The notes below the pieces were generated by a model. That model saw only the letters and a list, made by a program, of their open reading frames with translations, was not told where the DNA came from and did no database searches. From Runella sp. SP2 (lineage in GTDB: Bacteria; Bacteroidota; Bacteroidia; Cytophagales; Spirosomataceae), in assembly GCF_003711225.1 (NCBI RefSeq), contig NZ_CP031030.1:868001-932000 (forward strand): a DNA stretch of 64,000 bases, in the 5' to 3' direction. Of this stretch, positions 42,181-52,500 are shown piece by piece (within the stretch, counting starts at the first letter, position 1; the number at the start of each line of letters is the position of its first letter). Made by a program: the position numbers and the translations under genes.

Positions 42181-44787
42181 ATGGTTGTTTTTTTACACCT
42201 CCGTTGCTCCAAACACCTCTTGACAACACTTCTATTTCAGTTGTGTATGCTGACTGGAATATTGAGGTCTTATGCACAGACCGAAACCTTTCCTTCGGGC
42301 TCGTACATCATCAACATGGGGATTACTCCTCAAACCCAATCCAATGCCCTGAGGCCCTACGGGTTGATATACGATTTGTTGAAAAACGACAAAATTCCTG
42401 TCAAATGGATCATCAGCCAAACCAAAGGCATTGATGGCATAGACTTTAGTCACCAAGGGGTAGATTTTCGAGGCGGGACATTCATCATCCCAGCCGCTTT
42501 TCGAAACGCATCAGTAAATGGTAAAATCAGCAGCTATGGCGTTTCGGGGATAAACACGACGAGTCCTGTGACGGTAAACGTAACTTATACGCTTAGATCA
42601 GCACCCCGCTGGACGTTGGACGACCAGAATGGAAAAATTGCCGAAGGCTTCTTTAGTCAAGCGGGCATTCCATCCTCAGCTTACAATTTTAAAGACCCCC
42701 AATCATTGGCAGGTTGCGACGATATTTTTGTGATGCCTCACGCCGACCCTAAATGGAGTACCCACAGCAACCTCTACAACTGGAACCGTACGCAGTTTGG
42801 GGCGATTTGGGCGGGTTGCAAAGCTGTATCGGAATTGGAAAACATGAACAATGGTAGTTTGCAAACCAACTTCCTGGCTACCAACGTAGGTGGTGTTGGC
42901 AATGCCTTGGTGTTTTCTGGCTCACACAGCGATGGAAGTCCCCCTTACACGCGTCTTAACCCGAGCAGTCCTGCTGCGCAATACATGGGTTCAACCGACG
43001 CTGCCCACCCTGGAGGTGCCGAACAAATCTATCTGCCCAAGGCGGGTGGGGGTTGGCGCGCTACCACCCAAGTGATTGCTTTCGACCCTTCGCAATCCAA
43101 TGTACCGGGTCTATCGCCTGGGCCAGCAGCTGTGATTGTCTTTGGACGTGGTTTTGGCCTGAATACTTCTGGATACGTGATGTACGAAGCGGGCCATGAC
43201 ATCAAGAAAGCAGGTGGTACGGCCAGCATCGCTGCCATTCGTGCCTTTTTTAATTTCAGCCTTTTGTCTTCTGTCGATAAAGTACCTTTTATCAGTGTGG
43301 CAAATGTGCCTACGACCATGTCAATAGGGGTTGGCTATGCCGTCAGCGTCACGGCTAACTCTCCAGTATCTTCCCCGCTTACTTACCAATGGACGAGTAG
43401 CTGCGGAGGTACTTTTGCCAATGCCTCTGCTGCCAGTACTACATTTACCCCTCCCAATGTGGGTAGTGTTACTTCCTGTATGATTACCGTCACAGTATCC
43501 GATGCTTGCGGCCGACAAACTTCCACTGCCACGCCTATTACCATTCAGCCCTGTACCCAATCGGTTACTTCGTCGGTAACACCGTTGTGTCCTGGTGCGA
43601 CCAATACAGGAGTTATCAATGTGAATGTTACGGGTGGCACTGCACCATATACTTATTCGTGGACTCGCTCGGGTGGTGGCACTGGGTCGGGTAACGGCAC
43701 TACCATCTCTGGTCTTGCAGCTGGTACTTATACCGTTACGATTACCTCTTCTACGGGATGTGCCAATACTTTTACCGCTACGGTGGGTACGTATCCTGCC
43801 ATTGTCATTACACCGACAGTCACTCCAGTGGCTTGTAATGGGGGTGCTACGGGTTCTATCAGTTTGGCGGTTTCGGGTGGTACGCCAGGCTACACTTACA
43901 ATTGGGGCAGCGGCATCACAACCCAAAACCGCAGCGGTCTAACGGCTGGTAACTACAGCGTGACTGTCACCGACGCGCAAGGGTGTACCGCTAACGCAAA
44001 TAGCATCAGCGTAACCCAACCCGCAGTAATCAGTGCAACACCAACCGTGACACCTGTACCTTGTTTTGGTCAATCTACGGGAGGTATTACACTTGCAGTG
44101 GCTGGTGGAACTGGCCCTTATACCTACCAGTGGAACGACGGGGCCTCTACCAAAGACCGCACCAATATTCCCGCAGGTACATACAGTGTAACCATCACTG
44201 ACTCAAGAAGCTGTATCGGTACAGTAACCAATATTTCTGTTACGCAACCTTCAGCCGCCCTAACGGCTTCTTTGTCGAAAACAGAGCCAACCTGCGGAGC
44301 TACCAACGGAAGCGTGACGGCGACGGTATCGGGTGGCACGGGTCCTTATACTTACGACTGGAACGGTACGCCAACGGGCGACGGAACGGCTACCATTACT
44401 GGTTTGGCTTCAGGGAATTATCAGGTCACTGTAACCGATGCCAATAACTGTACTTTTATTGCTACCATCACTTTAACAAACGTCGCCACAATGGTATTGA
44501 CTACCAATGTGACAAACCCGACTTGCCCGCCTGGCTCCAATGCACCTTTGGGCGAAAATGGAGTAATTGATTTGGTAGTAAACGGTGGCACCGCGCCATT
44601 TACCTACAATTGGACAACCCCCAATGGAACAGGTCTTATCCCAACAGCTCAGGATCAATCGGGCCTAACTGCTGGAACTTATAACGTAACCGTGACGGAT
44701 GCCGTTGGCTGTACAGCCAGTACTTCAGTGACACTTACTGCCATAAACCCTTCACCTGTCAAGCCAGTGACAATAAACAATAATTGA
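42181..44787 (+). CDS. SprB-repeat surface protein with unrecognised N-terminal domain
   Basis: 868 residues. Signal peptide (ending S-Y-A-Q), then a ~360-residue globular domain starting S-G-S-Y-I-I-N-M-G that I do not recognise; it includes P-Y-G-L-I-Y-D-L-L, V-P-V-K-W-I-I and a G-H-D-I-K-K segment. A PKD/Ig-like segment and five SprB repeats (about 460-855; core G-G-T-x-P-Y-T-Y-x-W and A-G-T-Y-x-V-T-V-T-D-x-x-G-C) follow. It stops soon after the last repeat with no T9SS C-terminal domain visible. Probably exported and surface-exposed; how it is retained is unclear. Confidence 0.85.
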   Translation: MVVFLHLRCSKHLLTTLLFQLCMLTGILRSYAQTETFPSGSYIINMGITPQTQSNALRPYGLIYDLLKNDKIPVKWIISQTKGIDGIDFSHQGVDFRGGTFIIPAAFRNASVNGKISSYGVSGINTTSPVTVNVTYTLRSAPRWTLDDQNGKIAEGFFSQAGIPSSAYNFKDPQSLAGCDDIFVMPHADPKWSTHSNLYNWNRTQFGAIWAGCKAVSELENMNNGSLQTNFLATNVGGVGNALVFSGSHSDGSPPYTRLNPSSPAAQYMGSTDAAHPGGAEQIYLPKAGGGWRATTQVIAFDPSQSNVPGLSPGPAAVIVFGRGFGLNTSGYVMYEAGHDIKKAGGTASIAAIRAFFNFSLLSSVDKVPFISVANVPTTMSIGVGYAVSVTANSPVSSPLTYQWTSSCGGTFANASAASTTFTPPNVGSVTSCMITVTVSDACGRQTSTATPITIQPCTQSVTSSVTPLCPGATNTGVINVNVTGGTAPYTYSWTRSGGGTGSGNGTTISGLAAGTYTVTITSSTGCANTFTATVGTYPAIVITPTVTPVACNGGATGSISLAVSGGTPGYTYNWGSGITTQNRSGLTAGNYSVTVTDAQGCTANANSISVTQPAVISATPTVTPVPCFGQSTGGITLAVAGGTGPYTYQWNDGASTKDRTNIPAGTYSVTITDSRSCIGTVTNISVTQPSAALTASLSKTEPTCGATNGSVTATVSGGTGPYTYDWNGTPTGDGTATITGLASGNYQVTVTDANNCTFIATITLTNVATMVLTTNVTNPTCPPGSNAPLGENGVIDLVVNGGTAPFTYNWTTPNGTGLIPTAQDQSGLTAGTYNVTVTDAVGCTASTSVTLTAINPSPVKPVTINNN

Positions 44788-44851
44788 TTTTTAAACGGCT
44801 CAAATGAGGTAGTAACACCCCAAAAGTGGCGTATAAAAGCACATCAATTGA

Positions 44852-44859
44852 TTGGCTAA
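44852..44859 (+). promoter_or_regulatory. TTGGCTAA half-motif upstream of the spermidine-synthase-like gene
   Basis: TTGGCTAA, 41 bp before ATG 44901, matches the second half of the motif at 34053, 40584 and 42098. The first half is poorly kept here (TATAA, 23 bp spacing). Confidence 0.35.
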
Positions 44860-44900
44860 ACTAGGTGTAGTGTAGAATAAAAAATGGAAATGTTAAAAAA

Positions 44901-46550
44901 ATGTTTCAAATGGAAAGAAAACTAAATATCAAATCTAGTACTTCTGTTCAAGTTGATGTGCTACCTCAAAGTCAAAGAAAACTATTACTAATAATTTCCT
45001 TTGTGGAAGGGGCTGCAGTTATGATTATAGAGCTACTGGGTGCAAAGATAGTTGCCCCGTTCTATGGGACATCGATGTATGTTTGGGCTTCTGTATTGGG
45101 AATAACACTCATTGCTCTTTCTGGTGGATATTTTGTTGGTGGTAGGGTTTCTAATAAATACAAAGACAAAAGTCCACTGTTTGCAATACTGGCTTTAGGA
45201 GCAATATTAGCAATCATTGCCCCAAGAATTGCACCAACTATCATGATGGCTACGGCCGATCTTGGGGTGCGTATTGGCTCATTAATTTCGGTTTCAATTT
45301 ACCTATTGCCTCCCATTTTTTGCATGGGGATGGTGTCTCCTATCATCATCCAGCTCATTAATCAATCGCAGGAAAATGCAGGGCAAACGGCTGGTACTAT
45401 CTATGCCATTTCTACCGTCGGGGGCATACTCGCTACGTTTCTTGCGGGTTTTGTACTCATCCCCGAACTCGGTATTCAAACAACTGCCACTTTTACTGGT
45501 CTTGTGTTAATGGGTTTTTCGGCAATCGGTATGTTCAGCCGAAAACAAAAAATGCAAGCTGTTCTCACCTTTGGCCTTTTTGTTTTTCTCGTTCCGTTTG
45601 TCTATAGCCAACCTACTGCTGATCCAGCGATTACAGTACAGTACCAGTCCAGCGGTATCTTGGGTGAGTGGACGGTGGTAGATCACAAAGGTTTTGCCAA
45701 AGACGGTCGGCCAGTGAACACAAGGCAGCTGTTACTCAATGGGATAGACCAGACTTTTACCAGTGTAGGGATTGAGCCGTTTTCGATGTGGAGGTATCCC
45801 CATAAAGTGACGGCTTTGGCGGGGATAAAGCCAGCCAAGAGCAAGGCCCTGCTATTGGGAATGGGGGGCGGAAGTATTGCCCATAATTTGATTCGACTCG
45901 GATTTGAACTTGATATTGTGGAGTTGGACGAACGGATTCCGTTTATCGCTGAAAAATGGTTTGGATATGATCCTACCTCTGCCAATCTGGTCATCGACGA
46001 CGCACGTCATTACATTCGAAATACCACAAAAAAATACGATGTAGTCATATTGGATATTGTCAATGGAGAGGTACAGCCCTCCCACATGTTTACCATAGAA
46101 GGGCTAAAGGAGTTAAAAGCTGCATTGAATAAAGACGCATTGGTGATTGTGAATTTTCAGGGCCAACTGGATACAGATGATTTAGAACTTTCACGCGCGC
46201 CACGTTCGGTCATCAAAACTTTTGAATCTATCGGATACAAAATGTTTGCGGTTAAGAATGAAAAAAAATCAATATCTGCTGATTTACTAATCTATGGTAC
46301 TCCAGGTTCATTGAATATCAAAGAGGCGCTTAGCCAAAACTTAAGATATAACGATATTCTACCTAATGACCACTTTTCGGCGGCAGATTATATCCCAATA
46401 ACAGGGTATGAATTAGGGGAAGTAGAGGTGATGACTGATGACAAACCAAACTTAGAATTATTGAATACTCCGACTGTTTTGAATTGGAGGAAAAATAAAA
46501 TTGAATATACGGTAAATGGACTTATCAAAAAGGGGGTGCCCATTTACTAA
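44901..46550 (+). CDS. Fused membrane / spermidine-synthase-like protein
   Basis: 549 residues. Seven to eight membrane helices (about 25-235; F-V-E-G-A-A-V-M-I-I-E-L-L-G-A is characteristic) are fused to a Rossmann methyltransferase-like domain: L-L-G-M-G-G-G-S (SAM/dcSAM-site loop), I-V-E-L-D-E-R, D-D-A-R-H-Y-I and V-V-I-L-D-I. The aminopropyl-transfer loop D-S-S-D of true spermidine synthases is replaced by D-I-V-N-G-E-V-Q-P-S-H-M, as in other fused MFS/spermidine synthase proteins, so polyamine synthesis is doubtful. Its place inside a surface-protein cluster suggests modification of exported products (inference). Confidence 0.88.
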   Translation: MFQMERKLNIKSSTSVQVDVLPQSQRKLLLIISFVEGAAVMIIELLGAKIVAPFYGTSMYVWASVLGITLIALSGGYFVGGRVSNKYKDKSPLFAILALGAILAIIAPRIAPTIMMATADLGVRIGSLISVSIYLLPPIFCMGMVSPIIIQLINQSQENAGQTAGTIYAISTVGGILATFLAGFVLIPELGIQTTATFTGLVLMGFSAIGMFSRKQKMQAVLTFGLFVFLVPFVYSQPTADPAITVQYQSSGILGEWTVVDHKGFAKDGRPVNTRQLLLNGIDQTFTSVGIEPFSMWRYPHKVTALAGIKPAKSKALLLGMGGGSIAHNLIRLGFELDIVELDERIPFIAEKWFGYDPTSANLVIDDARHYIRNTTKKYDVVILDIVNGEVQPSHMFTIEGLKELKAALNKDALVIVNFQGQLDTDDLELSRAPRSVIKTFESIGYKMFAVKNEKKSISADLLIYGTPGSLNIKEALSQNLRYNDILPNDHFSAADYIPITGYELGEVEVMTDDKPNLELLNTPTVLNWRKNKIEYTVNGLIKKGVPIY

Positions 46551-46596
46551 TTAGCAATAAGGAATTTTCTGTCTCAATCGAATTAAAATCAATATT

Positions 46597-49500
46597 ATGG
46601 AAACAATTTATACAACTAAGCAAATAATGATAAGGTCTGCGAAGATTTATTATTATTTGTCACGAATCACGGTTGTTTTATGCCTGTTTTTGGGGTTTGT
46701 AGGGGTTATCCATGCCCAGACGGTGACCATTACCTCAACCAAATCAAGTATGGTTTATAGAGGGCAAACTTCCCGAAACTTTGGCTCATGCCAGGGCATC
46801 GGCCCAGATAATGCGACCAATTACCAGCAAAATCCTCTTATCCAATTTGATTTATCGGCTATTCCTGCTGGCGCAACCATCACCTCAGCCTCCCTCCGAA
46901 TGGTACACGCTCCAAACGGTACAGGATGGGATAACGAGTCGGGTTCATCCTTCACCTCAATCATCAGAAGAGTTACGACTGATTGGGTAGAAGGGAGTGT
47001 ATGTAACACAACTCAATCAGGGTCTTCCACTTGGAACAGCCCTGGAAGTGGTAGCTGGACAGGAGGGAGTTTTGCAGGTACTAACTATGGCACACTAACG
47101 GCTGGTGCGTCTGATGCTACAGGTACAGTTTATAATATCACCATTACTACCTTAGTGCAAGAGTGGTACAGTAACACCTCTCCGAATTATGGTTTGGGTA
47201 TAGTACCCCAATCCCTTGTAGGTGACAAAGAAGAATCATGGTATTACATGTACAGCGATGATGCTGCTGATGCGAATAACCGTCCGCAGCTTATTGTCAA
47301 CTATTCGTTGCCACCAGTAGGTGGTACGGCCAGTAAAACGGATGCCTGTATCGGTGTGGCCAATGGCACAATAACAGTATCCAGCCCAACTGGAGGAAGC
47401 GGCACGTACCAGTACCGAGTTAATTCAGGCACTTGGCAGAATAGCAATGTATTTAGTAGCCTTGTAGCTGGGACTTATACAGTGCAGATACGAGACGCGA
47501 ATAATATAACGAACCAGACAACGCTCTCCTCCCAAACAATCGGCAATTTACCCGACTCCGACGGGGATAATATTTCGGATGCGTGCGATTTGGACGATGA
47601 CAATGACGGTATATTGGATACAGTGGAGGGGGCCAGTGACACAGACGGGGATGGTCTGATTAATTCATTGGATAACGATTCTGACGGAGACGGCTGCGCC
47701 GATGCGATCGAAGGCGGGGCTGCTTTTACAACAGCAAGTGTAGATGCCAATGGCCGATTGACTGGAGGAGTTGGCACAAACGGTGTTCCAACATCTGCGG
47801 GTGGGGGTCAAACCCTTGGAGGCAGTCAAGTGGCTACGCGGGTTGTGATTGTGACCAACCCGAGTAATCAATCGGTGGCAGCGGCTGCACCAGCTTCTTT
47901 CAGCATTTCTGCTCGCGGTGATAACGCCACCTCCTACAGTGGCGGTACACCAAGCTACGGTACAGCAGGCAACGCCAACGCGGGTCTATTGTACCAGTGG
48001 TATTTGGGTGATCCTGACGCTGGTGGTACAGCCCTGACCAATACGGGGGTGTACAGCGGCGTAACAACGGCTACACTCAATATATCGAACAGTACGGGTC
48101 TGTACGGAAATAATTATTTTGTGGTGGTTACGCATAGTTCCAATGATTGCGCTCGATTCAAACGCTCAGCGGCGCTTACTTTATTCTGTGGTAGTATTAC
48201 TGCCTCCGTAACATCACAAACCAATATCAATTGTTTTGGTGCCTCTACGGGTGCGGTCACCGTGGCAGGTGCAAACGGACTTGCACCATACACCTACAAA
48301 CTAGGAAGTGGTTTTTTTGTGAGCTCGGGTACATTTACTAACTTAATTGCGGGCGCTTACACCGTCACTGTAAAGGATAATGGTGGATGTGAGGAAACCG
48401 TTAATTTTACCATTACGCAACCTTCGGCAGCTTTGGCAGTGAGCCAATCAACCGTACAGCCCCAATGTTTTGCCCAAGGAAGCATCACACCTACAGTCAT
48501 TGGAGGAACAGCTCCCTATACCTACGACTGGGCGGACATCCCTGGCACCAACAATACCAGTAGCCGAATGGGTTTAGCCGCTGGTACGTATAATCTGACC
48601 GTTACCGATTCCAAAGGCTGTACGGTTGCGAGTGGCAACATTGTTTTGAATACTCCTAGCAATTGTGACCCCATTGATATTTGTCGGAGCAGTATCGCTG
48701 AGGTATTCTCAGTTACCCCCGATCCTGCCAATATATCCTATACTTGGACCGTTCCCTCTGGGGCAATTATCACAGCGGGGCAAGGTACGCCACAAATCAC
48801 GGTGAATTGGACGGGTGTCACGCCTGGCAGGTATCAAGTGTGCGTTGTGGCGGTAAATAATTGTAACGAAAGTGCCCAGACGTGCATTGATGTAGATGTA
48901 ATTCAGCCAATGGCACAAGCTTCCGTAGTCTTGCCAATTTGTAAAGATAGAACAATCAGTTTGTTGGCTACAGGAGGCGTTTCTTATGCTTGGACGGGAC
49001 CAAACAACTTTACCTCATCCAGTGCTAACCCCACCATACTCAACGCGAATGCAGCCCTCCACAACGGTACTTATACAGTTGTCGTTACGGACGCAGCGGG
49101 CTGTCAGGCTACGGCCACTGTGAATGTGACGGTAGAAGATAACCCCGTGCTGACCACTGCGTCGGTCACGAATGCTACCTGTAACCAATCAAACGGTGCT
49201 ATTAACATTACAGTAACTGGCGGAACACCTGCTTATGATTACGATTGGAATAACGGAGCCTCAACCGAGGACTTAACTAATTTGAGCAGTGGTAGTTATA
49301 CCCTGACGGTCACGGATTCAAAAGGCTGTTTTCAGACGACTACCGTTGCTGTCATCAGTACAGATGGGCCGACTGTTACAAACACAAAGACAGATGTAAC
49401 CTGCAACGGTGCAAGCACAGGCTCTATAAACGTGACTGTGACGGGCGGCACAGCTCCTTACACCTATTTGTGGTCTGATGGAGCCACTACCGAAGACAGA

Positions 49501-52500
49501 ACGGGCTTAGTTGCTGGAACTTACAGCGTGACCGTGACAGATGCCACGGGATGTAAAAGTACGACAACTGCTACCTTGACACAGCCAGCGGGGATTGTGC
49601 TTGACAATGTTAAAACGGATGTTAATTGCTTCGGTGGCTTAACAGGAAGTATAAATTTAAGCGTATCGGGCGGTACTTCACCGTACAGCTACGCATGGAC
49701 TCGTAACTCAATTACTTTTTCAGGGAATATCCAAGACCTGTCCGCAATAGGAGCAGGTACTTACCAAGTAACAGTTACCGATGCCAACAGCTGTACTGCC
49801 ACGCAGACGATTGTCATCACACAGCCAAGTGCCGCTTTAAGTGCCACTCGGGTTATTTCCAACGTAAGTTGCCGCAATGGCACAAATGGCCAAATTGTAT
49901 TGAATGTGACGGGCGGAACTGCTCCTTACACATACGCTTGGACAGGAACAGGTGGCTTTACCGCAACGACCAAAGATATTATTAATCGTCCAGCTGGTAC
50001 CTATAACGTAACCATCACGGATGCGAAGGGATGTACCTTCCCGCTGGTGAACATGCAGATTACACAACCTTCCTCTTTGATTTCAGTAGTGCCTGTTTCC
50101 CAAACCGACGTGTTGTGTTTTGGAGATGGCAATGGAAGTATCGATATCAGCGCTTCTGGCGGTACACCACCTTATACGTATGGATGGAATACTGGTGCCA
50201 CTACGCAAGATATTAGTGGGCTTAATCCTGGAAATTACAATGTCGTAGTGACGGATGCCAATGGCTGTTCGGTTACTTCAAACATATTTACAATTGCTGG
50301 CCCAACAGCCCCAATATCTGCCACGATAACGCCTACTGATGCGGACTGTTTTGGTGCTTCTACTGGTGAAATTTCGATGACAAACGGCGGCGGTACACCT
50401 CCTTATACCTATTTGTGGAGCAATGGTTCAACCAGCCAAAACCTATTTAATTTGCCAGCAGGAGATTATTCGGTAACCGTTACCGACGCAAACGGATGTA
50501 AGGAAGTGTTCCAAACTTCAGTTGGACAACCCACCCAAATCATCATAACGGGGGCAATCACCAACGCCCTTTGTTCTGGTAGTGCAACGGGCGCTATCAC
50601 AGTATCAGTAACGGGTGGCTCAGCTCCTTACACTTATAAGTGGATAGATGGGCCGACTTCACAAAATCGCACCAACTTAATAGCGGGTAATTATACCTTA
50701 GAAGTGACCGATAATACAGGTTGTAAAGTTTCTAAAATCTTTACAGTCAACAATACTTCCAGTCTTTCTATTTCGTCTATTACTACGCCAATCAGCTGTT
50801 TTGGCAACAACAATGGTCGGGTCAACCTCATCGTTACTGGTGGCGTGGCACCCGTTACGTTTAGCTGGTCAAATGGTGCTACCACCGAAGACATTTCGGG
50901 CTTGTCAGCAGGGACTTATTCGGTTACTGTTTCGGATGCGATTGGTTGTGTGAAAACATTAACGGCAAGCGCCGTTACTCAACCTACGCTTTTAACTGCT
51001 TCTGCTGCACAAACAAAAAGCGTAAGCTGTAAAGGTGGAAGCGACGGTGAAGCGACCGTTACGGGTAGTGGCGGAACGGCTCCTTATACCTACAATTGGT
51101 CTAATGGGGCGATGACAGCGACCGCAACGGGATTACAGGCAGGCACATACAATGTATTCGTGACAGATGCCAATGGTTGTACGGCTACTGCTTCTGTCGT
51201 TATCACTGAACCGACTACGGAACTAGAACTGTTTGTCAACGTTACAAACAACTCTTCTTGCAGTGTCAACAAAGGTGCAATTGATTTGGTTATTCAAAAT
51301 GGCGTTGCGCCATTCACCTACGTATGGACTGGCCCAACCGCTATCGCGAACGTCCAAGATCCATCAAATTTACTATCAGGTGCTTATACTGTCACCGTAA
51401 CTGATGCCTTGGGTTGTAGCCGTAGCATATCTGCGACTGTAGGTAGTGCCCCTGCGCTCTCTGTTAGTGTATCAGTTGAAAATCAAAGTTGCCAAGGAAT
51501 TGATGGTAAAGCATTTTCAGTGGTGACAGGTGGAGTGGGGCCTTTCACTTACTCATGGTCTCCTGGTGGCATTACCACGAAAGATTTAACGGGTTTACCA
51601 GCTGGTACTTACACGGTGACGGTAACCGATGCGAATGGATGTACAGCTACTGCCTCTGGTACGTTGATTGCACCGAATTGTCAGCCGCCAGTAGCTGTCG
51701 ATGACCCGTACACGACTCCTTTCAATACGCCTTTCAATGGAACAGTCGCTACCAATGATTCTGATCCTGACAATACACTGGCCGAGTTATTATTTGATCC
51801 ATTGGATTCTCCGTTATTAAGCCAAGGAACCCTCGTATGGGACACAACGGGAAATGGTTCGTTTATCTTTACCCCAGCCTTAAACTTTGTGGGAGTTATT
51901 ACCATTCCTTACAAAGTTTGTGATCCTACGGGTTTGTGTGATGATGCAAATTTAATCATCACCGTGAGCGCGCGTCCTCCAGTTGCCACCGACGATTTCA
52001 ACAATACGCCAATCAATACGCCAGTATCGGGTAATGTGTTAACCAATGACGATGATCCACAAGGATTACCATTGACAGTCAATACAACAATACCGACCAT
52101 CTGTCCGCCGAAAAACGGTACAGTGGTGATGCAGGCCAACGGCAATTATACTTATACGCCAAACAACAACTTCGTAGGCACAGACAACTTCTGCTACATA
52201 GTGTGCAGCAGCATTGGTTTGTGCGATACAGCAACGGTGACGATTGACATTATTCCGTTGGTGACCAAAAATAGTGTGGTCGCCAATGACGATGCCTCTC
52301 AAACGCAAGTGGGTGTACCTGTGAAAGTGCGAGTATTGGGCAATGACCTTGACCCGCAAGGCGACAAGTTTGCTTCGGTGACCAGAATCACTAACCCAAC
52401 CAACGGAACGGTGGTTTATAACCCAGCCGACAGCAGTTTTACTTACACGCCAACGGGCTTGTTTGTGGGTAAAGATCGCTTCAAGTATGTGCTCTGTGAC

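Noticed and set aside
43321-43926. 201-residue minus-strand open frame under the SprB repeats
   Set aside because: Low-complexity Arg/Ser/Thr composition, antisense to a well-supported repeat gene; arises from the repeat codon pattern.
44901-46550. Bona fide spermidine synthase (speE)
   Set aside because: The catalytic acidic loop of aminopropyltransferases is not present and the protein has a long membrane domain.
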